A DNA stretch of 64,000 nt from positions 3,230,501 to 3,294,500 of the forward strand of contig NZ_JAPEMI010000001.1 of NCBI RefSeq assembly GCF_026342835.1, in the 5' to 3' direction. The notes below the pieces were generated by a model. It worked only from the letters and a program-made list of their open reading frames with translations. It had not been told where the DNA came from and searched no databases. The position numbers were made by a program, and so were the translations under genes. This DNA is from Streptomyces sp. NBC_00154 (GTDB lineage Bacteria; Actinomycetota; Actinomycetes; Streptomycetales; Streptomycetaceae). Below, piece by piece: positions 6,617 through 15,134 of this stretch; the first letter of the stretch is position 1; each line of letters opens with the position of its first letter.

Positions 6617-8248
6617 ATGAGTGGCAGCGACAGCACGGGCGGGAGCGCGGAATCGGGCATCGGAGACGGCGTCGGAGCGGGCGTGGGGGAGGGCGTCGGC
6701 GTGCTGCCGCAGCAGGCCCGGGAGATCGCGGACGGGTACGCCGTCGACGGCGCCGCCCTCGACCTGGGTGTGCTGCTCTGGGACGGTGCATGCCTGCCTG
6801 CTGCGCAGATCCGGATCCCACTGGCGATGCTCAACCGGCACGGACTCGTCGCGGGCGCCACCGGCACCGGCAAGACCAAGACCCTCCAGCTCATTGCCGA
6901 ACAGCTGTCGGCCAACGGCGTGCCGGTCTTTCTCGCCGACATCAAGGGCGATGTGTCCGGCATCGCCGCTCCCGGCGCGCCGGGCGGCAAGGTTGCCGAG
7001 CGGGCCGGGCAGGTCGGGCAGCGATGGGAGGCCAAGGGCTTCCCGTGCGAGTTCTACGCGCTCGGCGGCATCGGTCCCGGTATTCCGCTGCGGGCGACGG
7101 TCACCGACTTCGGTCCCGTACTGCTCTCCAAGGTGCTCCAGCTGAACCGTACGCAGGAGCAGTCGCTCGGTCTGATCTTCCACTACGCCGACGCCAAGGG
7201 CCTGGAGCTGGTGGATCTGAAGGATCTGCGGGCCGTCGTCGCATTTCTCGTCTCGGACACCGGCAAGCCCGAACTGAAGGGGATCGGCGGGCTCTCCACG
7301 GCCACGGCCGGGGTGATTCTGCGGTCGCTCACCGCCTTCGAACAGCAGGGGGCGGGCGACTTCTTCGGTGAGCCGGAGTTCGAGACGGCGGAGTTCCTGC
7401 GGCAGGCGCCGGACGGCCGGGGGCTGGTCTCCGTGCTGGAACTGGCGGCTGTACAGGACAAGCCGCAGCTCTTCTCGACGTTCCTGATGTGGCTGCTCGC
7501 GGATCTCTTCCACGATCTGCCGGAGGTCGGCGACCTCGAGCGGCCCAAGCTGGTGTTCTTCTTCGACGAGGCGCATCTGCTCTTCAACGGGGCGTCGAAG
7601 GCGTTCCTGGACTCGATCACGCAGACCGTGCGGCTGATCCGTTCCAAGGGAGTAGGCATCTTCTTCGTCACGCAGACTCCGCGCGATGTGCCGGGGGATG
7701 TGCTGGGGCAGCTCGGCAACCGGGTGCAGCACGCGCTGCGGGCGTTCACCCCGGACGACGCGAAGGCGCTGCGGGCGACGGTGAAGACGTTCCCGAACTC
7801 GTCGTACGACCTGGAGGAGTTGCTGACCCGGCTGGGCATCGGCGAAGCGGTGATCACCGTGCTCAGCGAGAAGGGTGCGCCGACGCCGGTCGCCGCGACC
7901 CGGCTGCGGTCGCCGCAGTCGCTGATGGGTCCGCTCGGTGCGGCGGAACTGGACTCGGCGGTGAAGGGCTCGTCGCTGTACGGGAGTTATGCACAGGCGG
8001 TGGACCGGGAGTCGGCGTACGAGAAGCTCACGGCCGAGCACGAGGCGGAGCAGCGGGCCGCGGCGAAGGCTGCGGGCCAGCCGGCGAAAGAGCCGGCGAA
8101 GAGGTCCGGGCAGCCGGAGGACGACGCCTCGCTCGTGGAACAGGTGGTGGGGAGTGGAGTGTTCCGGTCGCTGGCGCGATCGGTCGGGACGCAGCTGGGG
8201 CGGGATATCTCACGCTCGCTCTTCGGTACGGCGCGCCGCGGGAGGTAG
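6617..8248 (+). CDS. HerA-like / DUF853 P-loop ATPase
   Basis: A 543-residue FtsK/HerA-superfamily ATPase. Walker A is GATGTGKTK (80-88), and Walker B with catalytic Glu is LVFFFDEAHLLF (about 310-321); the arginine-finger region follows near VTQTPRDVP. A Gly-rich N-terminal 30 residues and a charged Lys/Ala/Glu C-terminal linker (about 475-510) flank the core. DUF853 proteins are putative DNA-translocating motors of unknown specific role. ATG 6617 follows an in-frame GTG at 6614. Confidence 0.88.
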   Translation: MSGSDSTGGSAESGIGDGVGAGVGEGVGVLPQQAREIADGYAVDGAALDLGVLLWDGACLPAAQIRIPLAMLNRHGLVAGATGTGKTKTLQLIAEQLSANGVPVFLADIKGDVSGIAAPGAPGGKVAERAGQVGQRWEAKGFPCEFYALGGIGPGIPLRATVTDFGPVLLSKVLQLNRTQEQSLGLIFHYADAKGLELVDLKDLRAVVAFLVSDTGKPELKGIGGLSTATAGVILRSLTAFEQQGAGDFFGEPEFETAEFLRQAPDGRGLVSVLELAAVQDKPQLFSTFLMWLLADLFHDLPEVGDLERPKLVFFFDEAHLLFNGASKAFLDSITQTVRLIRSKGVGIFFVTQTPRDVPGDVLGQLGNRVQHALRAFTPDDAKALRATVKTFPNSSYDLEELLTRLGIGEAVITVLSEKGAPTPVAATRLRSPQSLMGPLGAAELDSAVKGSSLYGSYAQAVDRESAYEKLTAEHEAEQRAAAKAAGQPAKEPAKRSGQPEDDASLVEQVVGSGVFRSLARSVGTQLGRDISRSLFGTARRGR

Positions 8249-8334
8249 CGGAGGAGGTGGGTGGGAGCCGGACATCGATTCCCACCTGAGAGCAGCTGCC
8301 GTCCGCCGGTCGGCGGCATTGCGCCGCCACGGCC

Positions 8335-8934
8335 TCAGCTCTTCTTTGCTGCCGCCTTCGCCTCCTGTTTGTATGCGCGGACCTTGGCGAGTGAGTCGGG
8401 GCCGGTGATGTCGGCGACCGAGCGATGCGACCCCGCTTCCCCGTACGGCCCTGCCGCGGCCCGCCAGCCGGTCGGCCGCACGTCCAGCTGCTTGCCGAGC
8501 AGCGCCAGGAAGATCTGCGCTTTCTGGGCACCGAACCCGGGCAGCGCCTTCAGGCGCTTCAGCAGCTCGGCGCCGGTCCCGGCATCGCTCCAGACCGCGC
8601 TCGCGTCACCGTCGTACTCCGCGACCAGGAACTGGCACAGCTGCTGTACTCGTTTGGCCATGGAGCCGGGATAGCGGTGCAGAGCGGGTTTGGCGGTGAA
8701 GAGCTCGGTGAACGCCTCGGGGGCGTAGGCGGCGATCTCATGGGCGTCCAGGTCGTCGGATCCCATCCGCTGCGCCAGGGTGAACGGGCCGGAGAAGGCC
8801 CATTCCATCGGGACCTGCTGGTCCAGCAGCATGCCGATCATGGCCGCGAGCGGGCTGCGGCCGAGAAGCTCGTCCGCCTCCGGCTGTTGAGCGATCCGCA
8901 AAGTGATGGCCTTGCTCCTGTTGCTCTGTGTCAT
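8335..8934 (-). CDS. HhH-GPD base-excision DNA repair protein
   Basis: A 199-residue protein of the helix-hairpin-helix GPD glycosylase superfamily. The segment AAMIGMLLDQQVPMEWAFSG lies near residues 30-50, and the HhH motif LKALPGFGAQKAQIF near 133-147 should bind DNA backbone. It is shorter than AlkA and resembles the small actinobacterial branch whose substrate is not known from the sequence. Start ATG 8934; a second ATG lies four codons upstream. Confidence 0.85.
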   Translation of the reverse strand: MTQSNRSKAITLRIAQQPEADELLGRSPLAAMIGMLLDQQVPMEWAFSGPFTLAQRMGSDDLDAHEIAAYAPEAFTELFTAKPALHRYPGSMAKRVQQLCQFLVAEYDGDASAVWSDAGTGAELLKRLKALPGFGAQKAQIFLALLGKQLDVRPTGWRAAAGPYGEAGSHRSVADITGPDSLAKVRAYKQEAKAAAKKS

Positions 8935-9095
8935 GTCTTCGATCATCGCGACAGGGGCGGGCGATGGCGAGTCCAGGAGCCGCCGATGGCCGATCGCCGC
9001 CGCTGGAGGGGGACGCATGACGTGACGTCGGAAATCTCTGCCGCGGCAGGCGGTGACGGCCGCCGAGGTCCTCCGAGCACTCGCAGCGACCCGGA

Positions 9096-10115
9096 TCAGA
9101 CGGACGGTTGCCAGCCGAGAGCCGGGCCGAGCTCGGTGGCGATGTCGGTGAGGATCTGGACGTAGTCGTCGTGGTCGAAGGTGAAGGGCAGTGCGAACGC
9201 GACCTCGTCGACCTCCCGGAAGGCGGCGTGCGCTTGGAGCCGTTCAGCGATCTCGGCGGAACTTCCGACGAGGTCGGGCGCGAACATCATGCGGGCCGGC
9301 CCCTGCGGCGCGGTGGTGCGCGGCATCCGCTTGTCGGCGTACGCCTCGTACTTGGCACGCTGCTGCGCCGAGGCGGTGTCGGTGGGGATCACGACCAGCC
9401 CGTGGGAGACGCGGGCACGCTCGCCATCGGGGTGATGGGCGCGGAAGACCCGAATGTGCGAGAGCTGGATCTCGGCGAAGTCCTCCGACTCCTCCGCCTT
9501 CACGACACTGCTGGTCAGGAAGTTCATGCCCTGCTCCCCCGCCCAGCGGGCCGACCGCAGGCTGCCGCCGCCGTACCACATACGGCCGGCCAGGCCGGGT
9601 GAGTGCGGCTGGACGCGGTCGGAGTACGCCTCGAACCCCTCCGTACCGCTGAAGTCGGTGGCCGGCTCCCCGCGCACGAATGCCAGGAGTCGTCGCACAC
9701 GCTCGTAACCGAAGTCCTCGGCGTCGGCGGTGTCGGGGTAGAGCGCGTGCTTCACCCGCTCGTACTGCATCGGTGGGCCGACGCTGACCCCCGGATTGAG
9801 GCGGCCCCCCGACAGGATGTCGACGGTCGCCAGGTCCTCGGCCAGCCGCAGCGGATTCTCCCAGCCCAGCGGGGTGACCGCGGTGCCCAGCTGGATGCGG
9901 CTGGTGCGCTGGGAGGCCGCCGCCAGGACGACGACGGGGGAGGAGATGCCGTACTGCAGATGCCGGTGCCGCACCCACGCGCTGTCGAAGCCCAGTCGCT
10001 CGCCCAGCTCGATGATCGAGAGGGTCGACTCGTGGCCCCGGCGCGGATCGGTCTCGTCGAACAGCCCGATGGTCAGAAAGCCCAGCTTCCGCAGTGGCTT
10101 CGAGGTCGGCGGCAC
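9096..10115 (-). CDS. LLM-class flavin/F420-dependent oxidoreductase
   Basis: A 339-residue luciferase-like TIM-barrel enzyme. Characteristic segments are LGFDSAWVRHRHLQYG, RIQLGTAVTPLGWENPLRLAEDLATVDILSGGR (split here by family convention) and GRMWYGGGSLRSARWAGE. Substrate unknown; enzymes of this class in Streptomyces use FMN or F420. The GTG start at 10115 is preceded by GGAGG with 7-bp spacing, which decides the start although the frame is open much further upstream. Confidence 0.9.
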   Translation of the reverse strand: MPPTSKPLRKLGFLTIGLFDETDPRRGHESTLSIIELGERLGFDSAWVRHRHLQYGISSPVVVLAAASQRTSRIQLGTAVTPLGWENPLRLAEDLATVDILSGGRLNPGVSVGPPMQYERVKHALYPDTADAEDFGYERVRRLLAFVRGEPATDFSGTEGFEAYSDRVQPHSPGLAGRMWYGGGSLRSARWAGEQGMNFLTSSVVKAEESEDFAEIQLSHIRVFRAHHPDGERARVSHGLVVIPTDTASAQQRAKYEAYADKRMPRTTAPQGPARMMFAPDLVGSSAEIAERLQAHAAFREVDEVAFALPFTFDHDDYVQILTDIATELGPALGWQPSV

Positions 10116-10179
10116 AGCATTCCTCCATCGCTCACGGCAGGTACTGCCGTACACCGGCGTTGCCCCGATTGTGGCCGAT

Positions 10180-10216
10180 GGCGAAAGGGCCCCACCGCTC
10201 GCGGTGGGGCCCTTCG
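10180..10216. terminator. Hairpin related to the tRNA-Ser(GGA) terminator
   Basis: A 17-bp GC-rich stem with one bulged A (AGGGCCCCACCGC and complement). It is nearly the same hairpin as the ones at 10353-10390 and 29260-29297, so it may be an older copy of the tRNA terminator. Confidence 0.6.
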
Positions 10217-10352
10217 CAATGCGTTCGGTCCGTGAGGTGATCCGGACGAGTCGGCCCAGCCGGAGAAGTAGCAGGTGCTTCCAGGACCCGTACGTCGTCG
10301 TGTTCACATCGTCGCCGGACGAGGGCCGGAGGCGGAAAGTGCGACGGACAAC

Positions 10353-10390
10353 GTCGAAGGGCCCCACCGCAAGCGGTGGGGCCCTTCGAC
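10353..10390 (-). terminator. Displaced tRNA-Ser(GGA) terminator inside attL
   Basis: A perfect 18-bp stem with AA at the centre (GTCGAAGGGCCCCACCGC and complement), identical to 29260-29297. Confidence 0.7.
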
Positions 10391-10413
10391 GTATTGCCCG
10401 GTGAGAGCAATGG

Positions 10414-10466
10414 CGGAGGATACGAGATTCGAACTCGTGAGGGGTTGCCCCCAACACGCTTTCCAA
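10414..10466 (-). pseudogene. 3' fragment of tRNA-Ser(GGA) left by AICE 2 integration
   Basis: The fragment matches the acceptor 3' strand, T arm, variable arm and anticodon-stem 3' side of the intact gene at 29321-29405. It ends at the anticodon (TTCCAA), after which the sequence diverges, so it cannot form a tRNA. Confidence 0.93.
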
Positions 10467-10540
10467 CTCTGCACGGCCCCGTTCGTCCTGGTTCACGGTC
10501 GTCCGCGGGACGGGCTACTGGGTTGCTCGCAGGAGGGCTG

Positions 10541-10581
10541 AACGGCTGCGAACGGCTGCGAATGAGACTGTCGATGAGACT
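10541..10581. promoter_or_regulatory. Left arm-type sites of AICE 2 and a 10-bp tandem repeat
   Basis: The gene-free stretch 10467-10798 holds AACGGCTGCG twice in tandem (10541-10560). It is followed by TGAGACT at 10563-10569 and again at 10575-10581, exactly 12 bp apart. The same TGAGACT pair at the same spacing lies at the right end (29235 and 29247), which fits integrase arm binding. The rest of the stretch contains the dispersed repeat at 10647-10783 and no gene. Confidence 0.6.
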
Positions 10582-10646
10582 GCTGGACTGCCCGGACGGC
10601 AGCCATGGACCCGCAGCACGTTCGAGTTGGGACTGAGGGCTGACAC

Positions 10647-10783
10647 CCGCTTTAGGAGCGAGGTGGGGCGAGTCTGCCGCTGACCTGGGTAATGCCGGCT
10701 TCGGTGCCTGCGGCTCCTGAGCCCCGCTGACAGCCGCTGTTCCTCGTGAGTCCCCGCGCCATCTGGCACGCCTGTGGCACGGG
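10647..10783. repeat. Diverged dispersed repeat, copy A
   Basis: It begins CCGCTTTAGGAGCG and, 92 bp later, has GTTCCTCGTGAGTCCCCGC then a TGGCACG-rich end. The same landmarks with the same 92-bp spacing occur at 14952-15088. The middle has diverged. No coding potential is seen. Confidence 0.6.
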
Positions 10784-10798
10784 CTGCCCCCTCTGAAC

Positions 10799-11233
10799 TC
10801 AGTCCGCGGGGATCAGGTGCGCCCAGACGGCGCGGAGCCTGTCGAGCAGGACACGCTGCTCGTCGATCCAGCCGGGGTCCATGTCGAGGGAGACGGCCAG
10901 CCTGGTGGTCTGCTGGTCGGCGATGGTGACCGTGATCCGATCGTGGTCGGCCTCCCGCCAGTCCAGGTGGATGCCGATCTCGGCAACTCGCGCAGCCTCG
11001 CGCCAGATGGCGTCGTGCCCCGCGGCGACCGCGTCCAATACGTGCGCCCAGTCGGCCAGGTCTCTTGGCTCCACGTAGGTGTCGTGGACGCCGGACACGA
11101 AATCGTTGTGGACCAGGAGCTGTCCCTTCACGTCCGGAATGCCCGGGGCATAGGAGTCGTTCAACTCGACCACGACACTGCCGCCGTACTTGCCGGTGAT
11201 TCGCAGTAGTGCGAACCGCTCGCGCTCCTTCAT
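10799..11233 (-). CDS. Hypothetical protein, possibly DUF5959 family
   Basis: A 144-residue protein with alternating beta-strand-like segments (SVVVELNDSYAPGIPDVKGQ, GIHLDWREADHD) and the central EPRDLADWAHVLDAVAAGHD. That layout is reminiscent of DUF5959 proteins of Streptomyces, but the assignment is tentative and no biochemical role is known for them. ATG 11233 was preferred because homologous proteins are about this size; the frame is open to 11290. It is the first accessory gene inside the left end of AICE 2. Confidence 0.6.
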   Translation of the reverse strand: MKERERFALLRITGKYGGSVVVELNDSYAPGIPDVKGQLLVHNDFVSGVHDTYVEPRDLADWAHVLDAVAAGHDAIWREAARVAEIGIHLDWREADHDRITVTIADQQTTRLAVSLDMDPGWIDEQRVLLDRLRAVWAHLIPAD

Positions 11234-11501
11234 GTCCCACCCCTGGGTGTTCGATCCAGTGCTGATGTTGGGCACTCTAGGCGGCACCACCGACGACGCC
11301 TGCCGCGCTCAACGTCTCAATGGCCGACTCAAGGCCCGTCTTCTTGCCCTGGGTCTTGTCGGGGATCTTGAGACGCTGGGATTTTGCAGGTCGGGACGCT
11401 GGTCCGCCATGGCTCAGGGGTCGCCATTGGTCGTTGTTGGCCACTGTCGATCGGCCTCGGACGGCCCAGGGACGGCCCAGCCTTGGCCCACGTGGTCGGC
11501 G

Positions 11502-11988
11502 TCAGCCAGCGGAAGTGGCCCGCCACTGCGCCGTGATGCACCCCTCTTCCATGTCCCACCACTCCTCGGCTGCGCCGTGGTTGAGCAGCCTCTGCACCTT
11601 GGCGAGATCAGCGGTGGGCGGAACGTCCAAGGCCACCATGCCGAACCGTTCTATGCCCTCGCCGTCGACGCCAAAGTTGCTGAAACGCGTTGATCACGCT
11701 TTGCCGTGCAGCTCCCGAGCGGCCGTCACGGAACACGATGAGGCGGATGGTGCAGTTCTCCGAACGCCGAACCACCTCGCCGGCCCATCGCACGCCTTCC
11801 TCGTCGGGCTCCGTGACCACGACGTCGCCGCAGGCGATGCCTCGGATGAACCAGGGGATGTTGTCGAGCTGCACGGTGCCGTCACCCTGGTCGATCGCCC
11901 ACAAGCTCTCCACCGAGGCCGGAGGTCAGTCGTCCTCTATCTCAAGCCGGAAGTGCACCTTGACGTACGGGCCGCCGGGATTCGTCAT
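11502..11988 (-). pseudogene. DUF4265 domain protein gene, broken by a nonsense codon and a frameshift
   Basis: Reading from ATG 11988 gives MTNPGGPYVKVHFRLEIEDD, then TGA where the family normally has Trp (DDWPP). The frame continues with PPASVESLWA, LDNIPWFIRGIACGDVV and CTIRLIVF, all typical of DUF4265. At GCGTTTC, near 11686, one extra T shifts the frame. Removing it restores FSNFGVDGEG, ALDVPPTADLAKV and EEWWDMEEGCI to a TGA at 11502. Both lesions are direct observations. The intact family is about 160 residues, of unknown function. Confidence 0.85.
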
Positions 11989-12346
11989 GCTGCCAGGATG
12001 CACGCGACAAACAGGCCGCCTGGAGGGGGCCTCTTTCGATGGCGACCTCTTCGTCTCGAAGCAACCCGAAGGGGGCTTAAGTAGGGGCGAGTGTGCCGCT
12101 GACCTGCTGCGATGGTCCGCCGCCGTCCGTGCTTGTCTGGGGCTGTTCGCCAGCGTTGTCACGCAGTTGGACACTCACCACCGTTGGACCGAGTCATACC
12201 GAGTGCGCGCCTGCCATAGGAAGGTGCTCGGCTCCTGGGCGGCATCCAGTGGGACCTGCGGAAACTTGCGCAGGTGTGCCGTACAACCCTGAAGGGGCTC
12301 CAGGGGTCTTGTGGGCAACTGTCTTCCTAGTGGGGGTTGCATCACT
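11989..12346. other. Gene-free stretch upstream of the secreted propeller gene
   Basis: No convincing coding frame on either strand. Around 12070-12115 there is a partial echo of the dispersed repeat (GGGGCGAGTGTGCCGCTGACCTG). GGGGG at 12332-12336 serves as the likely ribosome site of the next gene. Confidence 0.4.
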
Positions 12347-14359
12347 GTGTGTGTGCGCAGCATTTCGGCCGTAACAGCGCTCGCGGTCACTCTCGGTTCT
12401 GTCGCCCTGATCGGGTCGGCGGCGGGCGCTGCTGTCGCCGACAGCAGCGCCGCGCTGCCCATCACGTCCAGCGGCGACATCATCGTGGACGGCGTTCACC
12501 AGCGGGTCTTCATCAGTGACCCGTCGGGAGGCAAGGTCGTCGCCACCGACTACAACGGCACCGTCATCGGGACGATCACCTCGCTGCCGCAGGCTGACGG
12601 CCTGGAGCTTTCCGCCGACTCGGCAACGGTCTACGTCGCCGTGCCGGGAGCTGATGAGATCGTGGCCATCGACACGGCGACGCTCACCGAGGCCAGGCGG
12701 TACGCGACGGGTGACGGCACAGATCCGCAGCACTTGGCGCTCGCGGGCGGCAAACTCTGGTTCGGCTATGGCAGCGTCGGCCACGGCAACATCGGCTCAC
12801 TCGACCTGTCCGGCGGGCAGCCGCAGGTTTCCCTCGCCCAGGAGGCCGAGGGGACGTGGAAGGACGCTCCCCTGCTGGACTCGGCACCCGGCGCTCCCGA
12901 CACCCTGGCGGCCGGCTCGCGCCAGTACTACTTCACCCTCGGCATCTATGACGTGTCGTCCGGCACGGCCAGCCGGACCGCGTTCCTCGGCGGGCAGGAC
13001 GCGGCCATCGGCAACACCGCGGAGGACCTGGCGCTCACCCCGGATGGCACAGAGCTCGTGGTGGCCACCACAGCAGGCGACTTCCAGCAGGTCTTTCGGA
13101 CCTCAGACCTGTCAGAGACCATCAGGTATCCGAGCAGCTACTGGGAACAACGGTCGGTGGATGTCGCGCCGGACGGCCTCGTCGCGGGGGGCACCGACAC
13201 TTACGCCTCCTTCAACCGCCCCCATGTGTCCATCTACAAGCCGGGTAGCACGACCCCGAGGCGGACCGCCAACTTCACCGACTACCAGAATGGAATCGCC
13301 CAAGAGACCCTGCTCGACCACGGCGACCTCGCTTTCGCGCCCGACAGCAGCCGGCTCTTCGCGGTCACACACGACCTCATCAACAAGTACCGCCTGCGCG
13401 TCGTCACCGACCCCAGCAAGGCCGTCACCACCATCACGGTGAACGCCCCGGCGACGGCCGACCGTGCCAAGTCGCTGACCGTCTCCGGCAAGGTCACGAA
13501 CACGCTCGGGCTGCCCGGGGGGACCACCGTCGCGGTCACCCGGACGGACCTGGAGTCCCCGAACGGCAAGGCGCTCCCGGCCGCGACGGTGAAGGCGGAC
13601 GGGACCTTCTCCTTCACCGACACCCCGCCCGCGGGCGGCAAGGTCACGTACAAGATCTCGTATGCCGGCGACGCCGATCGCACGACTGCCTCCGCCTCCG
13701 ACACGGTCGAGGTCTCCCGGAACTCCACGACCCTGACAGTGAACAAGAACGGCAACGTCTACGCCTACGTCAGCAACGTGACGTTCACCGCCCACCTCGG
13801 CACGACGTACAAGAACCGGACGCTCTCGCTCTACGCGGACACCGCGGGCGACGGCAAGGGCAAGTACCTGGTCAAGACCGGCACGGTCAACAGCGAGGGC
13901 AGCCTGTCGGTCACCTTGACCCTGAAGCGCGACACCACGGTGAGCGCGTCCTTCTCCGGCGACGCGCGGACCGCCCCGAAGACGGCCACGAGCTGGGTGG
14001 GCGCGAAGGTCAAGGTGTCGCTGAGCCTTAGCCGCTACTACAAGACGGCCACGGTCAGCGGGCACACCAAGTACTACTTCCGGAAGACGACCAATCCGCT
14101 CCTCACGACCACGATGACGGCCTACCCCGGCCGCTCGCAGAGGCTGCAGTTCCAGATCTACTACGACGGCGCCTGGCGGTCGGCGGGGTCCCAGTACTTC
14201 AAGCTCGACTCCACGGGCAAGTCGGTGGTGGAACTGGGCGGCACGCACCAGACCGGCTACTCGATGCGCGTGCGGTCGTCCTACATCAACGACTCCTCGG
14301 GCGACACCGTGAACTCGACCACGCACGGCTCCTGGAAGTACTTCACCTTCACCAGCTGA
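12347..14359 (+). CDS. Secreted beta-propeller protein with Ig-like repeats; AICE cargo
   Basis: About 670 residues. A signal peptide (VRSISAVTALAVTLGSVALI, cleaved after GSAAGA or AVA) is followed by a YncE-type propeller (about 40-355; VDGVHQRVFISDPSGGKV, DLALTPDGTELVV). Next come an Ig/Big-like domain (about 370-460; YKISYAGDADRTTAS) and C-terminal beta-rich repeats (about 465-668). No catalytic motif is seen; extracellular binding is inferred. GTG 12347 fits the GGGGG ribosome site with 10-bp spacing; ATG 12311 and GTG 12353 are alternatives. The protein is unusual cargo for an AICE. A strong terminator follows. Confidence 0.85.
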   Translation: MCVRSISAVTALAVTLGSVALIGSAAGAAVADSSAALPITSSGDIIVDGVHQRVFISDPSGGKVVATDYNGTVIGTITSLPQADGLELSADSATVYVAVPGADEIVAIDTATLTEARRYATGDGTDPQHLALAGGKLWFGYGSVGHGNIGSLDLSGGQPQVSLAQEAEGTWKDAPLLDSAPGAPDTLAAGSRQYYFTLGIYDVSSGTASRTAFLGGQDAAIGNTAEDLALTPDGTELVVATTAGDFQQVFRTSDLSETIRYPSSYWEQRSVDVAPDGLVAGGTDTYASFNRPHVSIYKPGSTTPRRTANFTDYQNGIAQETLLDHGDLAFAPDSSRLFAVTHDLINKYRLRVVTDPSKAVTTITVNAPATADRAKSLTVSGKVTNTLGLPGGTTVAVTRTDLESPNGKALPAATVKADGTFSFTDTPPAGGKVTYKISYAGDADRTTASASDTVEVSRNSTTLTVNKNGNVYAYVSNVTFTAHLGTTYKNRTLSLYADTAGDGKGKYLVKTGTVNSEGSLSVTLTLKRDTTVSASFSGDARTAPKTATSWVGAKVKVSLSLSRYYKTATVSGHTKYYFRKTTNPLLTTTMTAYPGRSQRLQFQIYYDGAWRSAGSQYFKLDSTGKSVVELGGTHQTGYSMRVRSSYINDSSGDTVNSTTHGSWKYFTFTS

Positions 14360-14370
14360 GGCCGCCCGCC

Positions 14371-14410
14371 CCCAAGGCCCGGCGCATCCGATGACGCGCC
14401 GGGCCTTGGG
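14371..14410 (+). terminator. Terminator of the secreted propeller gene
   Basis: A perfect 15-bp stem (CCCAAGGCCCGGCGC and complement) with a 10-nt loop, 12 bp after the stop codon. Confidence 0.85.
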
Positions 14411-14445
14411 ATACATCTTCCTCAGGGGATGCGATACAGCCGAGT

Positions 14446-14535
14446 GCCACGCTCAAGGACACGATGGCGCGCGCCGGCCACTCCTCGGAGCGGGCCGCGC
14501 TGATGTATCAGCACTCGGATCTTGAGCGGCAGAGG
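14446..14535 (+). pseudogene. C-terminal relic of a tyrosine integrase
   Basis: The frame reads ATLKDTMARAGHSSERAALM followed by YQHSDLERQR, the region around the nucleophile Tyr of actinomycete tyrosine recombinases. Nothing upstream continues the domain, and the frame degenerates downstream. This is a remnant of a different integrase from the intact one at 27978-29237. Confidence 0.8.
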
Positions 14536-14633
14536 AATTCAGCGTTGGTCGTCGTTGAGCACCCTCCGACAGCCCTGAGACGGCCCGGGCCGGTCATGAG
14601 CCAGGGCGCCTGGTGTGCTCAGCCCGCATGCCG

Positions 14634-14918
14634 CTACAGACCGCGGAGTGCCTCGTACAGATCGTCGTAGGCTGACCAACAGTCGATGCTGCCGTCGTCG
14701 TACAGGCTGCCCATGCACCAGTCGTCGTCATGAACAGGCTTCACAAGGCACAGGCTGTGGAACCCGAGAATGATCTCTGGGTGCAGCACCTCGTGGGTTC
14801 CAGTGCCGGCCACCCACCTCACCGCCCGGTTTGGATCCAGCGCGACAGCCTTTCGGTCCCCGGACACGTCGCGGATCTGGTGGAGGGTCCAGCCTGGGGG
14901 TAGCGGTGCGTCTGCCAT
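14634..14918 (-). CDS. Small acidic hypothetical protein
   Basis: A 94-residue protein starting MADAPLPPGWTLHQIRDVSG, with an acidic, aromatic C-terminal half (DDDWCMGSLYDDGSIDCWSAYDDLYEAL). No family recognised. Size and acidity resemble small immunity proteins, but no toxin gene is adjacent, so that is speculation. It lies in the accessory part of AICE 2 between the integrase relic and repeat copy B. Confidence 0.6.
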   Translation of the reverse strand: MADAPLPPGWTLHQIRDVSGDRKAVALDPNRAVRWVAGTGTHEVLHPEIILGFHSLCLVKPVHDDDWCMGSLYDDGSIDCWSAYDDLYEALRGL

Positions 14919-14951
14919 CCACGGATGATCTCAGCCGCCAGGTGTGGACCA

Positions 14952-15088
14952 CCGCTTTAGGAGCGTGGTGGGGCGAGTTGAGGTCTGACCTGCGGGATGC
15001 CGTCTTCGGCGGAAGCTGGCCGCCCTTCCTGCCAGCAGCCGCAGTTCCCCGTGAGTCCCCGCCTGATCTGGCGCGGCCGTGGCACAGA
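14952..15088. repeat. Diverged dispersed repeat, copy B
   Basis: It shares CCGCTTTAGGAGCG at the left, GTTCC-CGTGAGTCCCCGC 92 bp later and a GTGGCAC-containing end with 10647-10783. The middle differs at many positions. Confidence 0.6.
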
Positions 15089-15134
15089 GACCTGCCGTCG
15101 ATTAGCCTTCGGCGACCAACATCAGGGAGGTGTG

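Larger units (their letters stand above)
10350..10466. repeat. attL: 117-bp direct repeat of AICE 2
   Basis: Every base matches 29257-29373 at a constant offset of 18,907. The repeat covers the tRNA terminator (10353-10390), a linker, and the 3' 53 nt of tRNA-Ser (10414-10466). Flanking bases differ on both sides. Confidence 0.95.

Noticed and set aside
10414..10466. Second tRNA-Ser(GGA) gene
   Set aside because: Lacks the 5' half beyond the anticodon; it is the att remnant of AICE 2.
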